Shown: positions 32,755 through 44,000, numbered from the stretch's first letter. The stretch: 64,000 nt of DNA from Bradymonas sediminis (GCF_003258315.1 NZ_CP030032.1:3660501-3724500), one strand, 5' to 3'. Program-made: numbers and translations. The notes: generated by a model from the letters alone, not told the origin.

Positions 32755-32784
32755 CTCTTCAAATCCATCACGCCGAAAATCCTA

Positions 32785-33564
32785 TCAGGACTCGGTGACG
32801 CGCCCGCCGGTGCGGAGCACCGCGCGCACATAGTCGCGGCGCATGCGCGAGATATTGTTGATGCTGATGCCTTTGGGGCACACAGCCTCACACTCGCCGA
32901 TATTCGAGCAGTTGCCGAAGCCCTCGTCATCCATGGTGGTGACCATGCGGATGGTGCGGATGTCGCGCTCGGGCTGGCCCTGCGGGAGCTTCGCAAATTG
33001 CGTGAGCTTCGCGCTGGTGAAGAGCGAGGCCGAGGAGTTCGGGCACGCGGCGACGCAGGCGCCGCAGCCGATGCAGGTGGCGGCCTCGAAGGCGGCGTCG
33101 GCGTCGGGCTTCGAGATAAGCGTGGCGTTGGCGTCGGCGTGCGGGCCGGTGGTCACCGAGTTATAGCCGCCGGCCTGGATGATGCGGTCGAGCGCGGCGC
33201 GGTCGACGACCAGGTCCTTGACGACCGGGAAGGCGCGCGCGCGGAACGGCTCGATGACGATGGTGTCGCCGTCGGAGAAGCTGCGCATATGCAGCTGGCA
33301 GACCGCCGTGCCCAGGTCCGGCCCGTGGGCCTTGCCGTTAATGGTAAGACTGCAGGTCCCGCAGATTCCCTCGCGGCAATCGCTGTCGAATTCAATCGGC
33401 AATTTGCCGTCATGAACCAGACGCTCATTGACCAGGTCGAGCATCTCCAGGAACGACATCTCAGGCGAGATACCGTGGGCGACCACCGCCTCAAGGGAGC
33501 CGGCGGAGTCCGCGCCTGATTGACGCCAGACCTTCAAATTAAGGGTCATCTCTTTGGAAGCCAT
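32785..33564 (-). CDS. sdhB: Succinate dehydrogenase / fumarate reductase iron-sulfur subunit
   Basis: 259 residues from the ATG at 33564 (AAGGAGT Shine-Dalgarno). It passes electrons from the FAD in SdhA to quinone through three clusters. The [2Fe-2S] cysteines lie in CREGICGTCSLTINGKAHG and TAVCQL; the [4Fe-4S] and [3Fe-4S] cysteines lie in CIGCGACVAACPN and GNCSNIGECEAVCPKGI. Last gene of sdhC-sdhA-sdhB and followed by a terminator. Its 3' third was copied during the tandem duplication; codons from about 163 to the end exist twice. Confidence 0.97.
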   Translation of the reverse strand: MASKEMTLNLKVWRQSGADSAGSLEAVVAHGISPEMSFLEMLDLVNERLVHDGKLPIEFDSDCREGICGTCSLTINGKAHGPDLGTAVCQLHMRSFSDGDTIVIEPFRARAFPVVKDLVVDRAALDRIIQAGGYNSVTTGPHADANATLISKPDADAAFEAATCIGCGACVAACPNSSASLFTSAKLTQFAKLPQGQPERDIRTIRMVTTMDDEGFGNCSNIGECEAVCPKGISINNISRMRRDYVRAVLRTGGRVTES

Positions 33565-33679
33565 CGTGGGTACTCCTTGCATTGTGTGCGCGATTGAGGC
33601 GCGCACAACCTAAAAATCGATGCCGCAGCGTAACGCCGACAGGGCCCACAAAGGGCCCAATCACCGAGTATGCGGCGTA

Positions 33680-35632
33680 TTATTCGTAGCTACGCTGCTT
33701 CAGTTCCACAAATTCGAATTCCAATTCTTCTTTGTGCAAAACTGGCTTCTCGCCGCGTCCCTTATACTCCCAGGCCGCGACGTACGCGAAGTCCTCGTCG
33801 TTTCGCAGCGCCTCGCCCTTGGGGGTCTGGTGGTCGGCGCGGAAATGACAACCGCAGGACTCATCGCGGTCCAGCGCGTCGCGCGCCATCAGCTCACCGA
33901 CTTCCAGGAAGTCAGCGACGCGCCCGGCGATCTCGAGGTACTTATTGAAGGTATCGTCGGAGCCCGGGATCAGCACGCCGGAGTAGAACTCCTCGCGCAG
34001 CCTCGGGATCGCCTCAAGAGCGTGCTCCAGGCCTTCGGCGGTGCGCTCAATGCCCACGTCATCCCACAGGATTTTGCCGAGTTCGCTATAGATGTCGATG
34101 ACGGTGCGCCGCTCTTCGGCGGGCTTTTTGAGCGCCAGCTCGTTGAGCTTAAGCAGCTCGTCGATATTGGCGCGCACGTCTTTCTCGACCGCCTTGAACT
34201 CGGCCTGGTCGTCTTTGACCGGCGTGAGGTTGAAGCGCTCGGTGGCCAGGTAGTTGCTGACCGAAGCCGGCACAATGAAATAGCCGTCGGCCAGACCCTG
34301 CATCAGCGCGCTCGCGCCCAGGCGGTTGGCGCCGTGGTCGCTGAAGTTCGCCTCGCCGGCCACGAAGAGCCCGGGCAGGTTGCTCATCAGGTCGTAGTCA
34401 ACCCACAGACCACCCATCACATAGTGAACCGCCGGGAAGATGCGCATCGGCTGCTCATAGGGATTCTCGTCGGTGATCTTCTGGTACATATCGAAGAGGT
34501 TGCCGTATTTGGCCTCAATCGCGGCTTTGCCCTTCTCTTTGATCGCCGTGGAGAAGTCCAGATAGACAGCGTTTCGCAGCGGGCCGACACCGTAACCCTG
34601 CTTGACCATATAATGGGCGTTACGCGAGGCCACGTCGCGCGGCACCAGGTTTCCGAAGGCGGGGTATTTGCGCTCCAGATAATAGTCGCGGTCTTCGGGC
34701 GGGATCGAGTTCGGCGGCTTGCCGACGTCCTCTTTATTCTTGGGCACCCAGATGCGTCCGTCGTTTCGCAGACTCTCACTCATGAGCGTGCGCTTGGACT
34801 GATACTCGGTCGAGGCCGGGATGCAGGTCGGGTGAATCTGGACGTAGGACGGGTTCGCCATCAGCGCGCCGCGCTTGTGGCAGCGCCAGGCGGCGGTCGC
34901 GTTCGAGTTCACCGCGTTGGTCGACAGGAAGTACGCGCGACCATAACCGCCGGTGCAAAGGACCACGGCGTCAGCGGCGTGGCGCTCCAGCGCGCCGGTG
35001 AAGAGGTTGCGCGTGATGATGCCGCGGGCGCGCCCGTCGACCATCACCAGGTCCAGCATCTCGCGGTGAGCGAACATCTCACAATTGCCGCCGTCGACCT
35101 GGCGCATCAGCGCGCCGTAGGCGCCCAGCAGCAATTGCTGGCCCGTCTGGCCGCGTGCATAGAAGGTTCGCGAAACCAGCGCGCCACCGAAGGAGCGCGT
35201 CGCCAGCTCGCCGCCGTACTCACGCGCGAACGGCACGCCCTGGGCGACCGCCTGGTCGATGATATTCGAGCTAAGCTGGGCGAGCCGGTAGGTGTTGGCC
35301 TCGCGCGAGCGATAGTCGCCGCCTTTGATCGTGTCATAAAAAAGACCCCAGGTGCTGTCACCGTCGTTGGGGTAGTTTTTATTGGCGTTGATACCGCCCT
35401 GAGCCGCGATGGAGTGCGCACGCCGGGGCGAATCCGAGATGCAAAAGTTCTTAACCTTATAGCCCATCTCCGCCAGCGAGGCCGCCGAGGACGCCCCCGC
35501 CAGACCGGTTCCGACCACAATAATGGTGTGCTTTTTCTTATTATTGGGGGAAACCAGCCCGTAATGGTGCTTGCGGTTATCCCACTTCTCGTGAAGCGGA
35601 CCTTCTGGGACTTTCGATTCCAACTTCGTCAT
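33680..35632 (-). CDS. sdhA: Succinate dehydrogenase / fumarate reductase flavoprotein subunit
   Basis: 650 residues. It oxidises succinate to fumarate using covalent FAD at the inner face of the membrane. Seen: the dinucleotide fold [20 protein letters not shown], the FAD-linking His region [33 protein letters not shown], the catalytic Arg region [12 protein letters not shown], and [19 protein letters not shown]. The sequence type ([20 protein letters not shown]) is the non-classical form paired with a single five-helix cytochrome b subunit, as encoded directly upstream. Confidence 0.97.
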   Translation of the reverse strand: MTKLESKVPEGPLHEKWDNRKHHYGLVSPNNKKKHTIIVVGTGLAGASSAASLAEMGYKVKNFCISDSPRRAHSIAAQGGINANKNYPNDGDSTWGLFYDTIKGGDYRSREANTYRLAQLSSNIIDQAVAQGVPFAREYGGELATRSFGGALVSRTFYARGQTGQQLLLGAYGALMRQVDGGNCEMFAHREMLDLVMVDGRARGIITRNLFTGALERHAADAVVLCTGGYGRAYFLSTNAVNSNATAAWRCHKRGALMANPSYVQIHPTCIPASTEYQSKRTLMSESLRNDGRIWVPKNKEDVGKPPNSIPPEDRDYYLERKYPAFGNLVPRDVASRNAHYMVKQGYGVGPLRNAVYLDFSTAIKEKGKAAIEAKYGNLFDMYQKITDENPYEQPMRIFPAVHYVMGGLWVDYDLMSNLPGLFVAGEANFSDHGANRLGASALMQGLADGYFIVPASVSNYLATERFNLTPVKDDQAEFKAVEKDVRANIDELLKLNELALKKPAEERRTVIDIYSELGKILWDDVGIERTAEGLEHALEAIPRLREEFYSGVLIPGSDDTFNKYLEIAGRVADFLEVGELMARDALDRDESCGCHFRADHQTPKGEALRNDEDFAYVAAWEYKGRGEKPVLHKEELEFEFVELKQRSYE

Positions 35633-35706
35633 GGCAACGACTCGTTCACTTAGATATTAACATGCTACGCGAGCCCGACGGGCTCGCAGGCGGGTGCCCA
35701 AAAAAC

Positions 35707-36402
35707 TTAGAGGCTTCCGACGTACAAATAGATCGGCAGGACGAAGAACCCCAGGGCGAGCAGCAGGCCGATAACGGCGGCGACTGCGTAGGAGGTCTTT
35801 CCACCACCGCGGTTCATCGACCCGATGCTGTGCACCATGCTCCACACGCCGTGGCGAAGGTGCCAGCCGAGGAACAGGATCGCGCCGCAGTAGAAGGCCA
35901 CCCAGCCCGGGTTGCTGAAGACATCGGCGACCAGCGCGTAGAGGTCGAGCCCGCCGCCTTCCAGCGCGTATTGCTCGACGTCCGAGGTGAATAATTGGAA
36001 GCGAAATTGGGCCACGTGAATGATCACAAAGGCTGCGATCGCAATGCCCGAAATCGCCATCTTGGTCGACGACAGGTTATAGTGGCTCGGGCCATTCTTG
36101 GACTTCTGGCCGGCGACGTATTTCTGCGGGCGCGCGGCGCGATTCTGGCGCCACATCGTGATGCCGGAGTAGATGTGGAAGACGAAGAGGAGCAGAAGCC
36201 CGATCTCGATCAGGTAGAACGCCGGCCCCAGGCTGTGCAGCGCCGCGGCGTACGCGTTGAATGCCGTGCCGTCATCATTGGCGAAGAGCGTGAGATTGCC
36301 GAGCAAATGCATGACGACAAAACCGAACAAACCGACGGCCGTAGCCCAGTTGATCAGTTTGCGTCCAATGCCCGAGGTCAATAAGGTTTTTAATGAATAC
36401 AT
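35707..36402 (-). CDS. sdhC: Succinate dehydrogenase cytochrome b558 subunit (type B)
   Basis: 231 residues with five transmembrane helices (for example AVGLFGFVVMHLLGNLTLF, IEIGLLLLFVFHIYSGITMW, AISGIAIAAFVIIHVAQF). It anchors SdhAB and binds two haems and quinone; candidate haem His residues are in VVMHLLGN, LFVFHIYSG, FVIIHVAQF and FLGWHLRHGVW. The di-haem, single-subunit anchor is the type B form found in Bacillus, epsilon- and deltaproteobacteria and Bacteroidetes. GGAG lies 8 bases before the ATG; a palindrome lies just upstream. Confidence 0.95.
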   Translation of the reverse strand: MYSLKTLLTSGIGRKLINWATAVGLFGFVVMHLLGNLTLFANDDGTAFNAYAAALHSLGPAFYLIEIGLLLLFVFHIYSGITMWRQNRAARPQKYVAGQKSKNGPSHYNLSSTKMAISGIAIAAFVIIHVAQFRFQLFTSDVEQYALEGGGLDLYALVADVFSNPGWVAFYCGAILFLGWHLRHGVWSMVHSIGSMNRGGGKTSYAVAAVIGLLLALGFFVLPIYLYVGSL

Positions 36403-36421
36403 TTTCTGGCTCCGGCCAATC

Positions 36422-36437
36422 CCTTATCTTGATAAGG
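36422..36437. promoter_or_regulatory. Palindrome CCTTATC-TT-GATAAGG upstream of sdhC
   Basis: Perfect 7-bp inverted repeat with a 2-bp centre, 20 to 35 bp upstream of the sdhC start. The position suits an operator overlapping the promoter/leader or a small hairpin near the ribosome site. No regulator can be named from the sequence. Confidence 0.4.
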
Positions 36438-36626
36438 ATGACCCAGTTGGAGAGTGACAGGACTTTCAATGGAAACACACGCGCAGCCGAAATCCTTGCC
36501 GACTCGGCCTCCTCAATCCATATTTGCATGGAAGATGCCCAGCTTGGCGCGGCTGCAGGCGGGACTCATAGCACACTATGCGGGTGTCCTAAAGATCATT
36601 TTTTCAATTAAACTGAGCGTTCGGTT

Positions 36627-38102
36627 TTGACGAGCGAAATCCGCGAAAACACAGGTGAATTCGCGCCGCTGGGCCCTCACGGCCCGATATTCACGGCGCT
36701 CGGGCGGCGAGCCGAGCATCCCATCGTGCGGGTCGTGGCGCTGGTCTTCGCCTTCGCGTCGCTGTGCCACCTGTGGTTGCTCGACGCCGCCCATCCCGAT
36801 TGGTACCCGGCCAACGCCATCTACCTCGCCGGCCTCCTCGCCCTCTGCTGGCCTCGCCATATTGGCAACGCGGCGGGTTGGCTGCTCAGCGCAGTGGGCG
36901 TGGGCATCCCGCTCTTTTTTCACCGAGACCCGCTGACGCAGTCGATGATTCTGCTCTTCTTCTCGACAAGCGCGGGCGGGTCATTGCTCATCAGCAACCT
37001 CTTGCATCTTCGAAAGCGCGACGCCCAAGCCGGCGCCTCATGGCTTATCCTGCGCGTCTTCCAGGGCATCACCGTCTGCACCTATTTGCTGGCGGCGCTG
37101 CACAAATTGAACCGGGAGTTCTTTGCCCCGGACTATAGCTGCGCGGTCTACGGGGTCGATAAGCTTTTCAATTATTGGCACCTCAACCTGGCGCTGCTGC
37201 CGGCCGGGTGGCGTGGGCTGGCGCCCTGGTCGGTGCTGGTGGGTGAGCTGGGTATCGCTCTTTTATATCTGGTCGGGAAGCGTCGGTGGGCGTGGGCCTG
37301 GGCGGTCGTGTTTCATATCCCGCTGACCCTCACCATGGCGCCGGCGTTTGCGTTCGTGATGTTCGCCGGGCACGCCGCGTTCCTTCGCCCCGCGGACCTC
37401 GCCCATCTTCGGCGGACGCTCCAGCGCAATCTTTTGCCGACGCTTATCGGCGCGACCGCGCTCACCGCGGCGAGCCTCTGGATGCACCGGGCGCTGCCCG
37501 AGTGGACGATGATTCCGCGCGAGTGGCTGCTCTGGGCGATGCTTATTACCCTGGTCGGCGCCCTCCTCTCGCCGAGCGCGCAGACCGACTCAGAAGTCGC
37601 GCCATGCGAGAAGCCTAGTCGATGGCTTCGGGCCCTCACAGCCTGCATCGTCGGGCTGTTTTTGCTCAACGGACTCACGCCCTATCTGGGCGTGCAATAC
37701 CAGCACGCGGGCGCGATGGTCAGTGGGCTTCGCGTCGACAAAGGTTGCTGGAATAGCCTGGTCTTCCCGGAGTCGGTGCGCCTTCGCGACGACTATATCC
37801 GCGTCGACGCGGTCTATTTTCACACCCCCGGGCACCTGCCCGAATATGAAAAGAAGGTGCGCACCACACTCTGGAGCCCGCCGCAGCTTCGCCAGATGCG
37901 GCGCAATTGGTGCCGCGAAGATCTTCGCCCCCTCTACCTGAGCGGGACGTTCCACGCGCGCCGCTTTGAGATTGACGACCTCTGCGCGGACACCCCGCTG
38001 CCGTTTGGGGACGCGGGCGCCTTCGGCGTCGAGCTCTTCGGCGGCTATCTACGCTTTCAGAAAAACCTCAAACGCGCGTGCCCGCAGACCTGCATTCATT
38101 GA
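36627..38102 (+). CDS. HTTM/DoxX-like multi-pass membrane protein
   Basis: 491 residues if the TTG at 36627 is used; there is no ATG until about residue 107, and an in-frame TAA at 36609-36611 limits the start. About ten hydrophobic segments are visible. The motif LLAALHKLNREFFAPDYSCA, followed by a helix containing VGELGIALLYLVGKRR, resembles the HTTM (vitamin-K-carboxylase-like) membrane family. The C-terminal 130 residues are soluble (WNSLVFPESVRLRDDYIRVD) and contain several cysteines. It is transcribed alone, convergent with the YetF gene. Catalytic activity cannot be asserted. Confidence 0.75.
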   Translation: MTSEIRENTGEFAPLGPHGPIFTALGRRAEHPIVRVVALVFAFASLCHLWLLDAAHPDWYPANAIYLAGLLALCWPRHIGNAAGWLLSAVGVGIPLFFHRDPLTQSMILLFFSTSAGGSLLISNLLHLRKRDAQAGASWLILRVFQGITVCTYLLAALHKLNREFFAPDYSCAVYGVDKLFNYWHLNLALLPAGWRGLAPWSVLVGELGIALLYLVGKRRWAWAWAVVFHIPLTLTMAPAFAFVMFAGHAAFLRPADLAHLRRTLQRNLLPTLIGATALTAASLWMHRALPEWTMIPREWLLWAMLITLVGALLSPSAQTDSEVAPCEKPSRWLRALTACIVGLFLLNGLTPYLGVQYQHAGAMVSGLRVDKGCWNSLVFPESVRLRDDYIRVDAVYFHTPGHLPEYEKKVRTTLWSPPQLRQMRRNWCREDLRPLYLSGTFHARRFEIDDLCADTPLPFGDAGAFGVELFGGYLRFQKNLKRACPQTCIH

Positions 38103-38115
38103 ACCCGCGTTGGCC

Positions 38116-38682
38116 TCAGCGAGCTTCGACGATGAGCGGGTTCGACTTGGGTTCCGGGGCATCGCGCACGCCTTCGAGCAACCAGAGTTCGAGCTCGACG
38201 CTGGCGTCGGCGCTATGGAGCACCGAAATATCGCCGGTGGTCTCAAAGACAACCGCCCGCACCTGTGAGAGCTCGAGCACATTCGCCTCCCGAAGCTTTG
38301 AGCGCAGGTCATCCAGGGTCACCCGCGAGCGCTCCATATTATCAAGCAACAACTCGCCGCCTTTCATCAGGAGCACCGGCTCGTTGTCGACAACCTGCTG
38401 AAACCATCGGTACTGACGCAGAATATTGGTCACCTTCTGGAGCACGAAGATAATCGACAGCGCCACCGCGCCCTGCAAAATAACCGGCTCCTTGGTGGTC
38501 AGCGTGGACGCGATAATTGAGCCCACCGCGATGGTCATCGCGAAATCAAAGCTCGACATCTTCGAGAAGCTTCGAAGCCCGGCGATGCGGGTCAATAAAA
38601 TGATCCCGGCGAACATGATGATCGCCGAAATGACGACCATCAAAAGATCCGAAAATGACGTTAAAAACCAGTCTTCTATCAT
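38116..38682 (-). CDS. YetF/DUF421-family membrane protein
   Basis: 188 residues. Three N-terminal transmembrane helices (LMVVISAIIMFAGIILLTRI, FAMTIAVGSIIAST, GAVALSIIFVLQKVTNIL) are followed by the soluble DUF421 domain: VVDNEPVLLMKGGELLLDNM, DDLRSKLREANVLELSQVRA, VVFETTGDISVL. In Bacillus this family has been linked to spore or membrane functions, but its biochemistry is unclear. A G-rich Shine-Dalgarno (GGGGGGA) lies before the ATG. It follows the P-type ATPase gene by 48 bp on the same strand, so the two may form an operon. Confidence 0.9.
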   Translation of the reverse strand: MIEDWFLTSFSDLLMVVISAIIMFAGIILLTRIAGLRSFSKMSSFDFAMTIAVGSIIASTLTTKEPVILQGAVALSIIFVLQKVTNILRQYRWFQQVVDNEPVLLMKGGELLLDNMERSRVTLDDLRSKLREANVLELSQVRAVVFETTGDISVLHSADASVELELWLLEGVRDAPEPKSNPLIVEAR

Positions 38683-38730
38683 GGGTCCCCCCTTTTTATA
38701 TGTTCCGATAACGGGTCGGCCAGCGCCGGC

Positions 38731-40758
38731 TCAGGCCGCCATCTCGGGTATATCTTCGACGGCGCCAGCTTCGTCGGACTCCTTGGCGCGGCGCGGCAAG
38801 AGCCGCGCGGCGTTGAGCAAAAGGAAGAACTCCGAGCCCACGTGAATGCCGGCGGCCATCAGCGGATTGAGAAAGCCCATGGCGGCCAAGGCCACGCCGA
38901 TCACGTCGACGATGAGCGTCCCCGCGAAGTTCTGCCAGATGACGCCGCGGGTCTTCTGGGCGACCTTGAGCGTATCGACGAAGCGCTCCAGATCGTTTCC
39001 GAGCAGCACGATATCGGCGCTCTCCTGGGCGACGTCGGTGCCCGAGCCCATCGCCACGCCCACGTTGGCCTCGGCGAGCGCGGGAGCGTCGTTGACCCCA
39101 TCTCCGACCATAGCCACGACGCGCCCTTTTGCGAGCAGCGCCTGGACGCGGTCGAGCTTATCCTCGGGCAGCATATGCGCCTCGATCTCGTCGATGCCGA
39201 GCGCCTCGCCCACCGCGCTCGCCACGCGCTGGGCGTCGCCGGTCAACAAAACCGTGCGGATCTTCAACTCGCGCAGCGCCTCGATGGCGCGCATGGCCTC
39301 GGGGCGGATCGGGTCGGCAACCTCGACCGAGCCCAAAAAGCGCCCGTCGCGCGCCACATAGATCTCGGAGCCGGTCGAATTCTCGTGGCGCGCGAGGTCC
39401 TCAATGGTGACGTCATGGTCGGCCATCAACGCGCGATTGCCGACAAAAACGGTCGACTCACCGACCCGCGCGCGGATGCCCTTGCCCAGAATATATTTGA
39501 ACTCATCGGGCTCAATGACCGGCTCATTTCGCTCATGCGCCAGCGAAATAATCGCGGTGGCCAGCGGGTGCTCGGAGCGAACCTCAGCGGTGGCGGCGGC
39601 CGAGAGGAGCTCAGATTGCTCCACCCCATCCGCGCAAATTAACTGCTGCACCACGGGCTTGCCGTAGGTGAGCGTGCCGGTTTTATCGAGCACGACCGTG
39701 TCGACGGTGCTCAGCGTTTCGAGGTGAACGCCACCCTTGATAATCGCGCCGAGCCGCGCGGAGCGCCCGATGCCGCCAAGAATCGCCAGCGGCGTGCCGG
39801 CCGCGATGCCGCAGGCGCCGGCGACGATGACCACCGAGATCGTGGCGTAAATATCGCGGGTGATAATATAGGTGAGGATCGCCGCAACAATCGCGAATTG
39901 GACCAGGTAGCCGGCGAGTCGATCGGCCAGGCGCTGCACGGGCGCACGGGATTTTTCGGCGTGCTCGACGGCCTCGATAATCTTGCCGTAGCTGGTGTCG
40001 CGCCCGACGCGCTCGACGATGATCTCGAGCGCTCCGGTTTGGTTGATCGAGCCGGCGAAGACGTGTGCTTCGGCGCGCTTCTCGACCGGCATCGACTCGC
40101 CGGTGATGCGCGACTCATCGACATAGGAATGCCCCGCGGCGACGACGCCGTCGACCGGGATTCGGCCGCCCGGAGACACCAGCACCGCGTCGCCCGGCTG
40201 CACCGCGTCGCTGGACACGCTGGCGATCGCACCGGCGCGGCGCACCGCCACCTCGTCGGGCAAAAACTCAAGCAAATCCCCGATGGCCTTGCGCCCGCGC
40301 CCGATGGTCATCCCCTCCAGGACCTCGGCCACCAGCACGAAGACCATGATCACCAGAGCGGTAAAGAACTCCCCGATCGCCGCCGCCGCGATGATCGCGA
40401 TCGACATCGACAGCTCCATGGTCATGCGACGCGCGAAGATATTCTGGATCGCCTCTTTGGCGATCCGCCAGCCGCCAAAGGCCAGGCCGAAGACGCCAAT
40501 GACGCTCACCGTCGGGAAGGGCTCCCACACCTCAAACCACACCAACGCCGCCGCGATTGCGCTGACCGCGATTTGAAGGCCATCGCTGCGCAAAAACCCG
40601 CCGGACTCCTCGTCATCGGGCTGACAATGCGCCTCCTCTTGCTGCCGAGCGCGCTTGCGCAACTCGACGGCGGTCGACGCCGCGCCATCATTGGGTCGCG
40701 GCTTCGCCGAAGCGCCGTTTTTTACGTCAACCTCAACTTGGGCATCTTGCTCGCTCAT
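38731..40758 (-). CDS. P1B-type cation ATPase lacking the CPC motif
   Basis: About 675 residues from the ATG at 40758. Seen: [11 protein letters not shown] with the phosphorylated Asp at about 358, TGESMPVEK in the actuator domain, SEHPLATAI (the HP of P1B ATPases), [20 protein letters not shown], and a C-terminal pair of helices ending in [18 protein letters not shown]. The membrane helix that normally reads CPC(A/S)LGLATP reads [10 protein letters not shown], so the intramembrane CPC is GAC. There is no N-terminal CxxC metal-binding domain, and the first 55 residues are charged and disordered. The family is clear; the transported ion is uncertain. Confidence 0.9.
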   Translation of the reverse strand: MSEQDAQVEVDVKNGASAKPRPNDGAASTAVELRKRARQQEEAHCQPDDEESGGFLRSDGLQIAVSAIAAALVWFEVWEPFPTVSVIGVFGLAFGGWRIAKEAIQNIFARRMTMELSMSIAIIAAAAIGEFFTALVIMVFVLVAEVLEGMTIGRGRKAIGDLLEFLPDEVAVRRAGAIASVSSDAVQPGDAVLVSPGGRIPVDGVVAAGHSYVDESRITGESMPVEKRAEAHVFAGSINQTGALEIIVERVGRDTSYGKIIEAVEHAEKSRAPVQRLADRLAGYLVQFAIVAAILTYIITRDIYATISVVIVAGACGIAAGTPLAILGGIGRSARLGAIIKGGVHLETLSTVDTVVLDKTGTLTYGKPVVQQLICADGVEQSELLSAAATAEVRSEHPLATAIISLAHERNEPVIEPDEFKYILGKGIRARVGESTVFVGNRALMADHDVTIEDLARHENSTGSEIYVARDGRFLGSVEVADPIRPEAMRAIEALRELKIRTVLLTGDAQRVASAVGEALGIDEIEAHMLPEDKLDRVQALLAKGRVVAMVGDGVNDAPALAEANVGVAMGSGTDVAQESADIVLLGNDLERFVDTLKVAQKTRGVIWQNFAGTLIVDVIGVALAAMGFLNPLMAAGIHVGSEFFLLLNAARLLPRRAKESDEAGAVEDIPEMAA

Positions 40759-41036
40759 CACTTTCGTCCCGGTCACATTTATATACGCAATATTCTACAA
40801 ATTTCGCGGCGAATCGATGCATATCAACCCGCCCTTCCCCTTACTCCGGTGAACCGCTTTACGCGAGAATCATTCCACGACGCCAACCGCTTGTGACCTT
40901 GCCCATACGATGCACCGGCCGCTCCCTATCCTTCACATATCACCATCGAACCCGCCAGTTGCACAAGCGCGCGTCCCCTACTATTAGATCGGGGCAGAAA
41001 TACGCAAATTATTCCCCCTCCCGAGACGAGCAAAAG

Positions 41037-44000
41037 ATGAGCGGCAGCTACAAAAAAGCAGGTCAAATCGCCAGCGAACCGATCGCGCTTAAAAACCACG
41101 TGCGTTTTGTCACCGCCGCGAGCCTCTTCGACGGCCACGACGCCGCGATCAACGTGATGCGCCGCATCATCCAGGACAGCGGCGCCGAGGTCATCCACCT
41201 CGGGCATAACCGCTCGGTGGTCGATATCGTCGAGGCGGCGATCCAGGAGGACGCGCAGGGCATCGCGATTTCGAGCTATCAGGGCGGTCATATCGAATTC
41301 TTCAAATATATGCACGACCTGCTCGAAGAGCGCGGCGCCGGGCATATCCAGATCTTCGCCGGCGGCGGCGGCGTCATCGTCCCCGAAGAGATCAAAGAGC
41401 TCGAAGACTACGGAATCGTAAAGATTTTCAGCCCCGATGACGGCCGCTCGATGGGCCTGCAGGGCATGATCAATTTTATGCTCGAGAAGACCGATTATGA
41501 TGTCACCGAGCAGGGTTCGACGCCGAGCGCGGAGCTGATCGCCCAGAAGAATACGCTCGCCATCAGCCGGGCGATTAGCTTTGCCGAGCACGCGAAATTC
41601 GACGCGCTCGCGCTGCCCAAACCGACAAACCCCGCCCCGGTGGTCGGCATCACGGGCACCGGCGGCGCCGGCAAATCGAGCCTCACCGACGAGTTCGTGC
41701 GCCGCTATGTGCATGATTTCGAAGACAAAACCGTCGCGATTATCTCCATCGACCCGACCCGGCGCCGCAGCGGCGGCGCCCTTTTGGGCGACCGCATCCG
41801 CATGAACTCGCTGACGCCCGAGCGCACGTTTATGCGCTCGATGGCCACCCGCCAGAGCAAGGGTGAGCTGGCCGCGGCCATCGACGAGGCGGTCCATATC
41901 GCCCAATGCGCGGGCTTCGACCTCATCGTCGTCGAGACCAGCGGCATCGGCCAGGGCGACGCCGATATCGTCGACCACTGCGACCACTCGATCTACGTGA
42001 TGACCAGCGAATTCGGGGCGAGCAGCCAGCTCGAGAAGATCGATATGCTGGACCTGTCGGACTTCGTCGTCATCAATAAATACGAGAAGGCCGGCAGCCT
42101 GGACTCGCTGCGCGCGGTGCGAAAACAGGTGCGCCGAAACCGCAAATTATGGGACGCCGAGGACGATGACCTGCCCGTATTTGCCACCATCGCCAGCCAA
42201 TTCGGCGACAGCGGCGTCACCGCCCTTTATCAGGCGGTGATCAAGAAGGCGTTCGGCGAAGTGCCCCCGTCGAAATGGAAGGCCGACGGACCGGTCACCC
42301 AAAAACAAAACGAGATCATCCCGCCGGCCCGCGAGCGCTACCTGGCCGAGCTCGCCGAGACCTGCCGCGACTACCGCGCCCAGGTCGAGGCCCAGGCCGA
42401 GCTTGCCAGCCGCCTCTACCGCATCGAGGGCGCGCGCGCCGAGTTGGCCGACGCGGACGCCGACGATTTGACCCAGGCTCTGGAGGCGCGCCACACCGCC
42501 ATCGAGGCCGACCTCACCCGCGAAACCCAGAAGCTCCTGGAGGGTTGGGAAGACCTCAAAGCGGCCTATGACGGCGACGAGACGATCATCGAAATCCGCG
42601 GCAAAGGCGTCCCCTTTGAGCTGGTGACCGAGTCGCTCTCGGGCACCAAGATCCGCAAGGTCGCGCTGCCTAAATACCGCGATTGGGGCGACCAGATCCG
42701 CTGGCAGATGCTCGAAAACGTCCCGGGACGCTTCCCCTACACCGCCGGCGTCTTCCCCTTTAAGCGCGTCGACGAGCACCCCGCGCGCATGTTCGCCGGC
42801 GAGGGCACGCCCGAGCGCACCAACCAGCGCTTCCATTATTTGAGCCAGGGCGAGAAGGCCAAGCGCCTGTCCACCGCGTTTGACTCGGTGACGCTCTACG
42901 GCGAGGACCCGGCGCTTCGCCCCGATATCTACGGCAAGATCGGCAACTCAGGGGTGAGCATCTGCTCGCTCGACGATATGAAAAAGCTGTACGCAGGCTT
43001 TGATTTGGCCGACCCCTACACCAGCGTGTCGATGACGATTAACGGCCCCGCGCCGATCATCCTGGCGATGTTTTTGAACACCGCCATCGACCAGCAGGTC
43101 GAGGCCTACCGCACAGAAAATGGGCATGTGCCCGAGGGCGAAGCCTACGAAAAACTCTACGACGACACGCTTCGCGCAGTGCGCGGCACCGTGCAGGCCG
43201 ACATCCTCAAAGAGGACCAGGCCCAGAATACCTGCATCTTCTCGACCGACTTCGCGCTGAAGATGATGGGCGATATCCAGGCGTATTTTATCGACAAAAA
43301 GGTGCGCAATTATTATTCGGTCTCGATCAGCGGCTATCATATCGCCGAGGCCGGCGCGAACCCGATCACCCAGCTCGCCTTCACGCTGGCCAACGGCTTT
43401 ACCTACGTCGAATATTATCTGTCACGCGGCATGCATATCGACGACTTCGCCCCGAACCTGTCGTTCTTTTTCTCCAACGGTATGGACCCCGAATACACGG
43501 TGCTCGGGCGCGTCGCCCGGCGCATCTGGTCGGTCGTGATGCGCGAGAAATACGGCGCAAACGCGCGCTCGCAGCGGCTCAAATACCATATCCAGACCTC
43601 CGGGCGCTCCCTGCACGCCCAGGAAGTTCAGTTCAACGATATCCGCACCACCCTGCAGGCGCTCCTCGCCCTCTTCGACAATTGCAATAGCCTGCACACC
43701 AACGCCTATGACGAGGCCATCACCACGCCCACCGAGGCGAGCGTGCGCCGCGCCCTGGCCATCCAGCTCATCATCAATAAGGAGTTCGGCCTGGCCAAAA
43801 ACGAGAACCCCAATCAGGGCTCGTTTATCGTCGAGGAGCTCACCGACCTGGTCGAAGAGGCGGTGCTCCAGGAGTTCGAGAATATCAGCAACCGCGGCGG
43901 CGTCCTCGGCGCGATGGAGCGCCAATACCAGCGCAGCCAGATCCAAGAAGAGTCGATCTATTACGAGCGCAAAAAGCACTCGGGCGCCCTGCCGATCATC

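Larger units (their letters stand above)
32126..32784. other. Intergenic repeat region, unit 2
   Basis: 659 bp between sdhB and RCC1 copy 2, nearly identical to 29312-29970. It holds the copy-2 lipoprotein promoter region, two 107-bp repeats and the sdhB terminator. Confidence 0.7.
30267..33078. repeat. Tandem duplication, unit 2
   Basis: Second copy of the 2.81 kb unit. It begins in a slightly altered copy of the thiolase terminator (CACATAATAAGGCCACGCGG) and ends within the intact sdhB. The gene order (truncated sdhB between the two lipoprotein genes, whole sdhB outside) is exactly what one tandem duplication event would give. Confidence 0.95.

Noticed and set aside
27452-33078. A composite transposon explaining the duplicated lipoprotein genes
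   Set aside because: No transposase, no terminal inverted repeats and no target-site duplication; gene order and a truncated sdhB fit a tandem duplication directly.
33620-35653. A 677-codon plus-strand reading frame opposite sdhA
   Set aside because: Antisense shadow of sdhA, which carries all flavoprotein motifs.
40893-41036. An N-terminal extension of IcmF
   Set aside because: The 48 extra codons are not protein-like and known IcmF proteins start close to the B12 domain, as from 41037.
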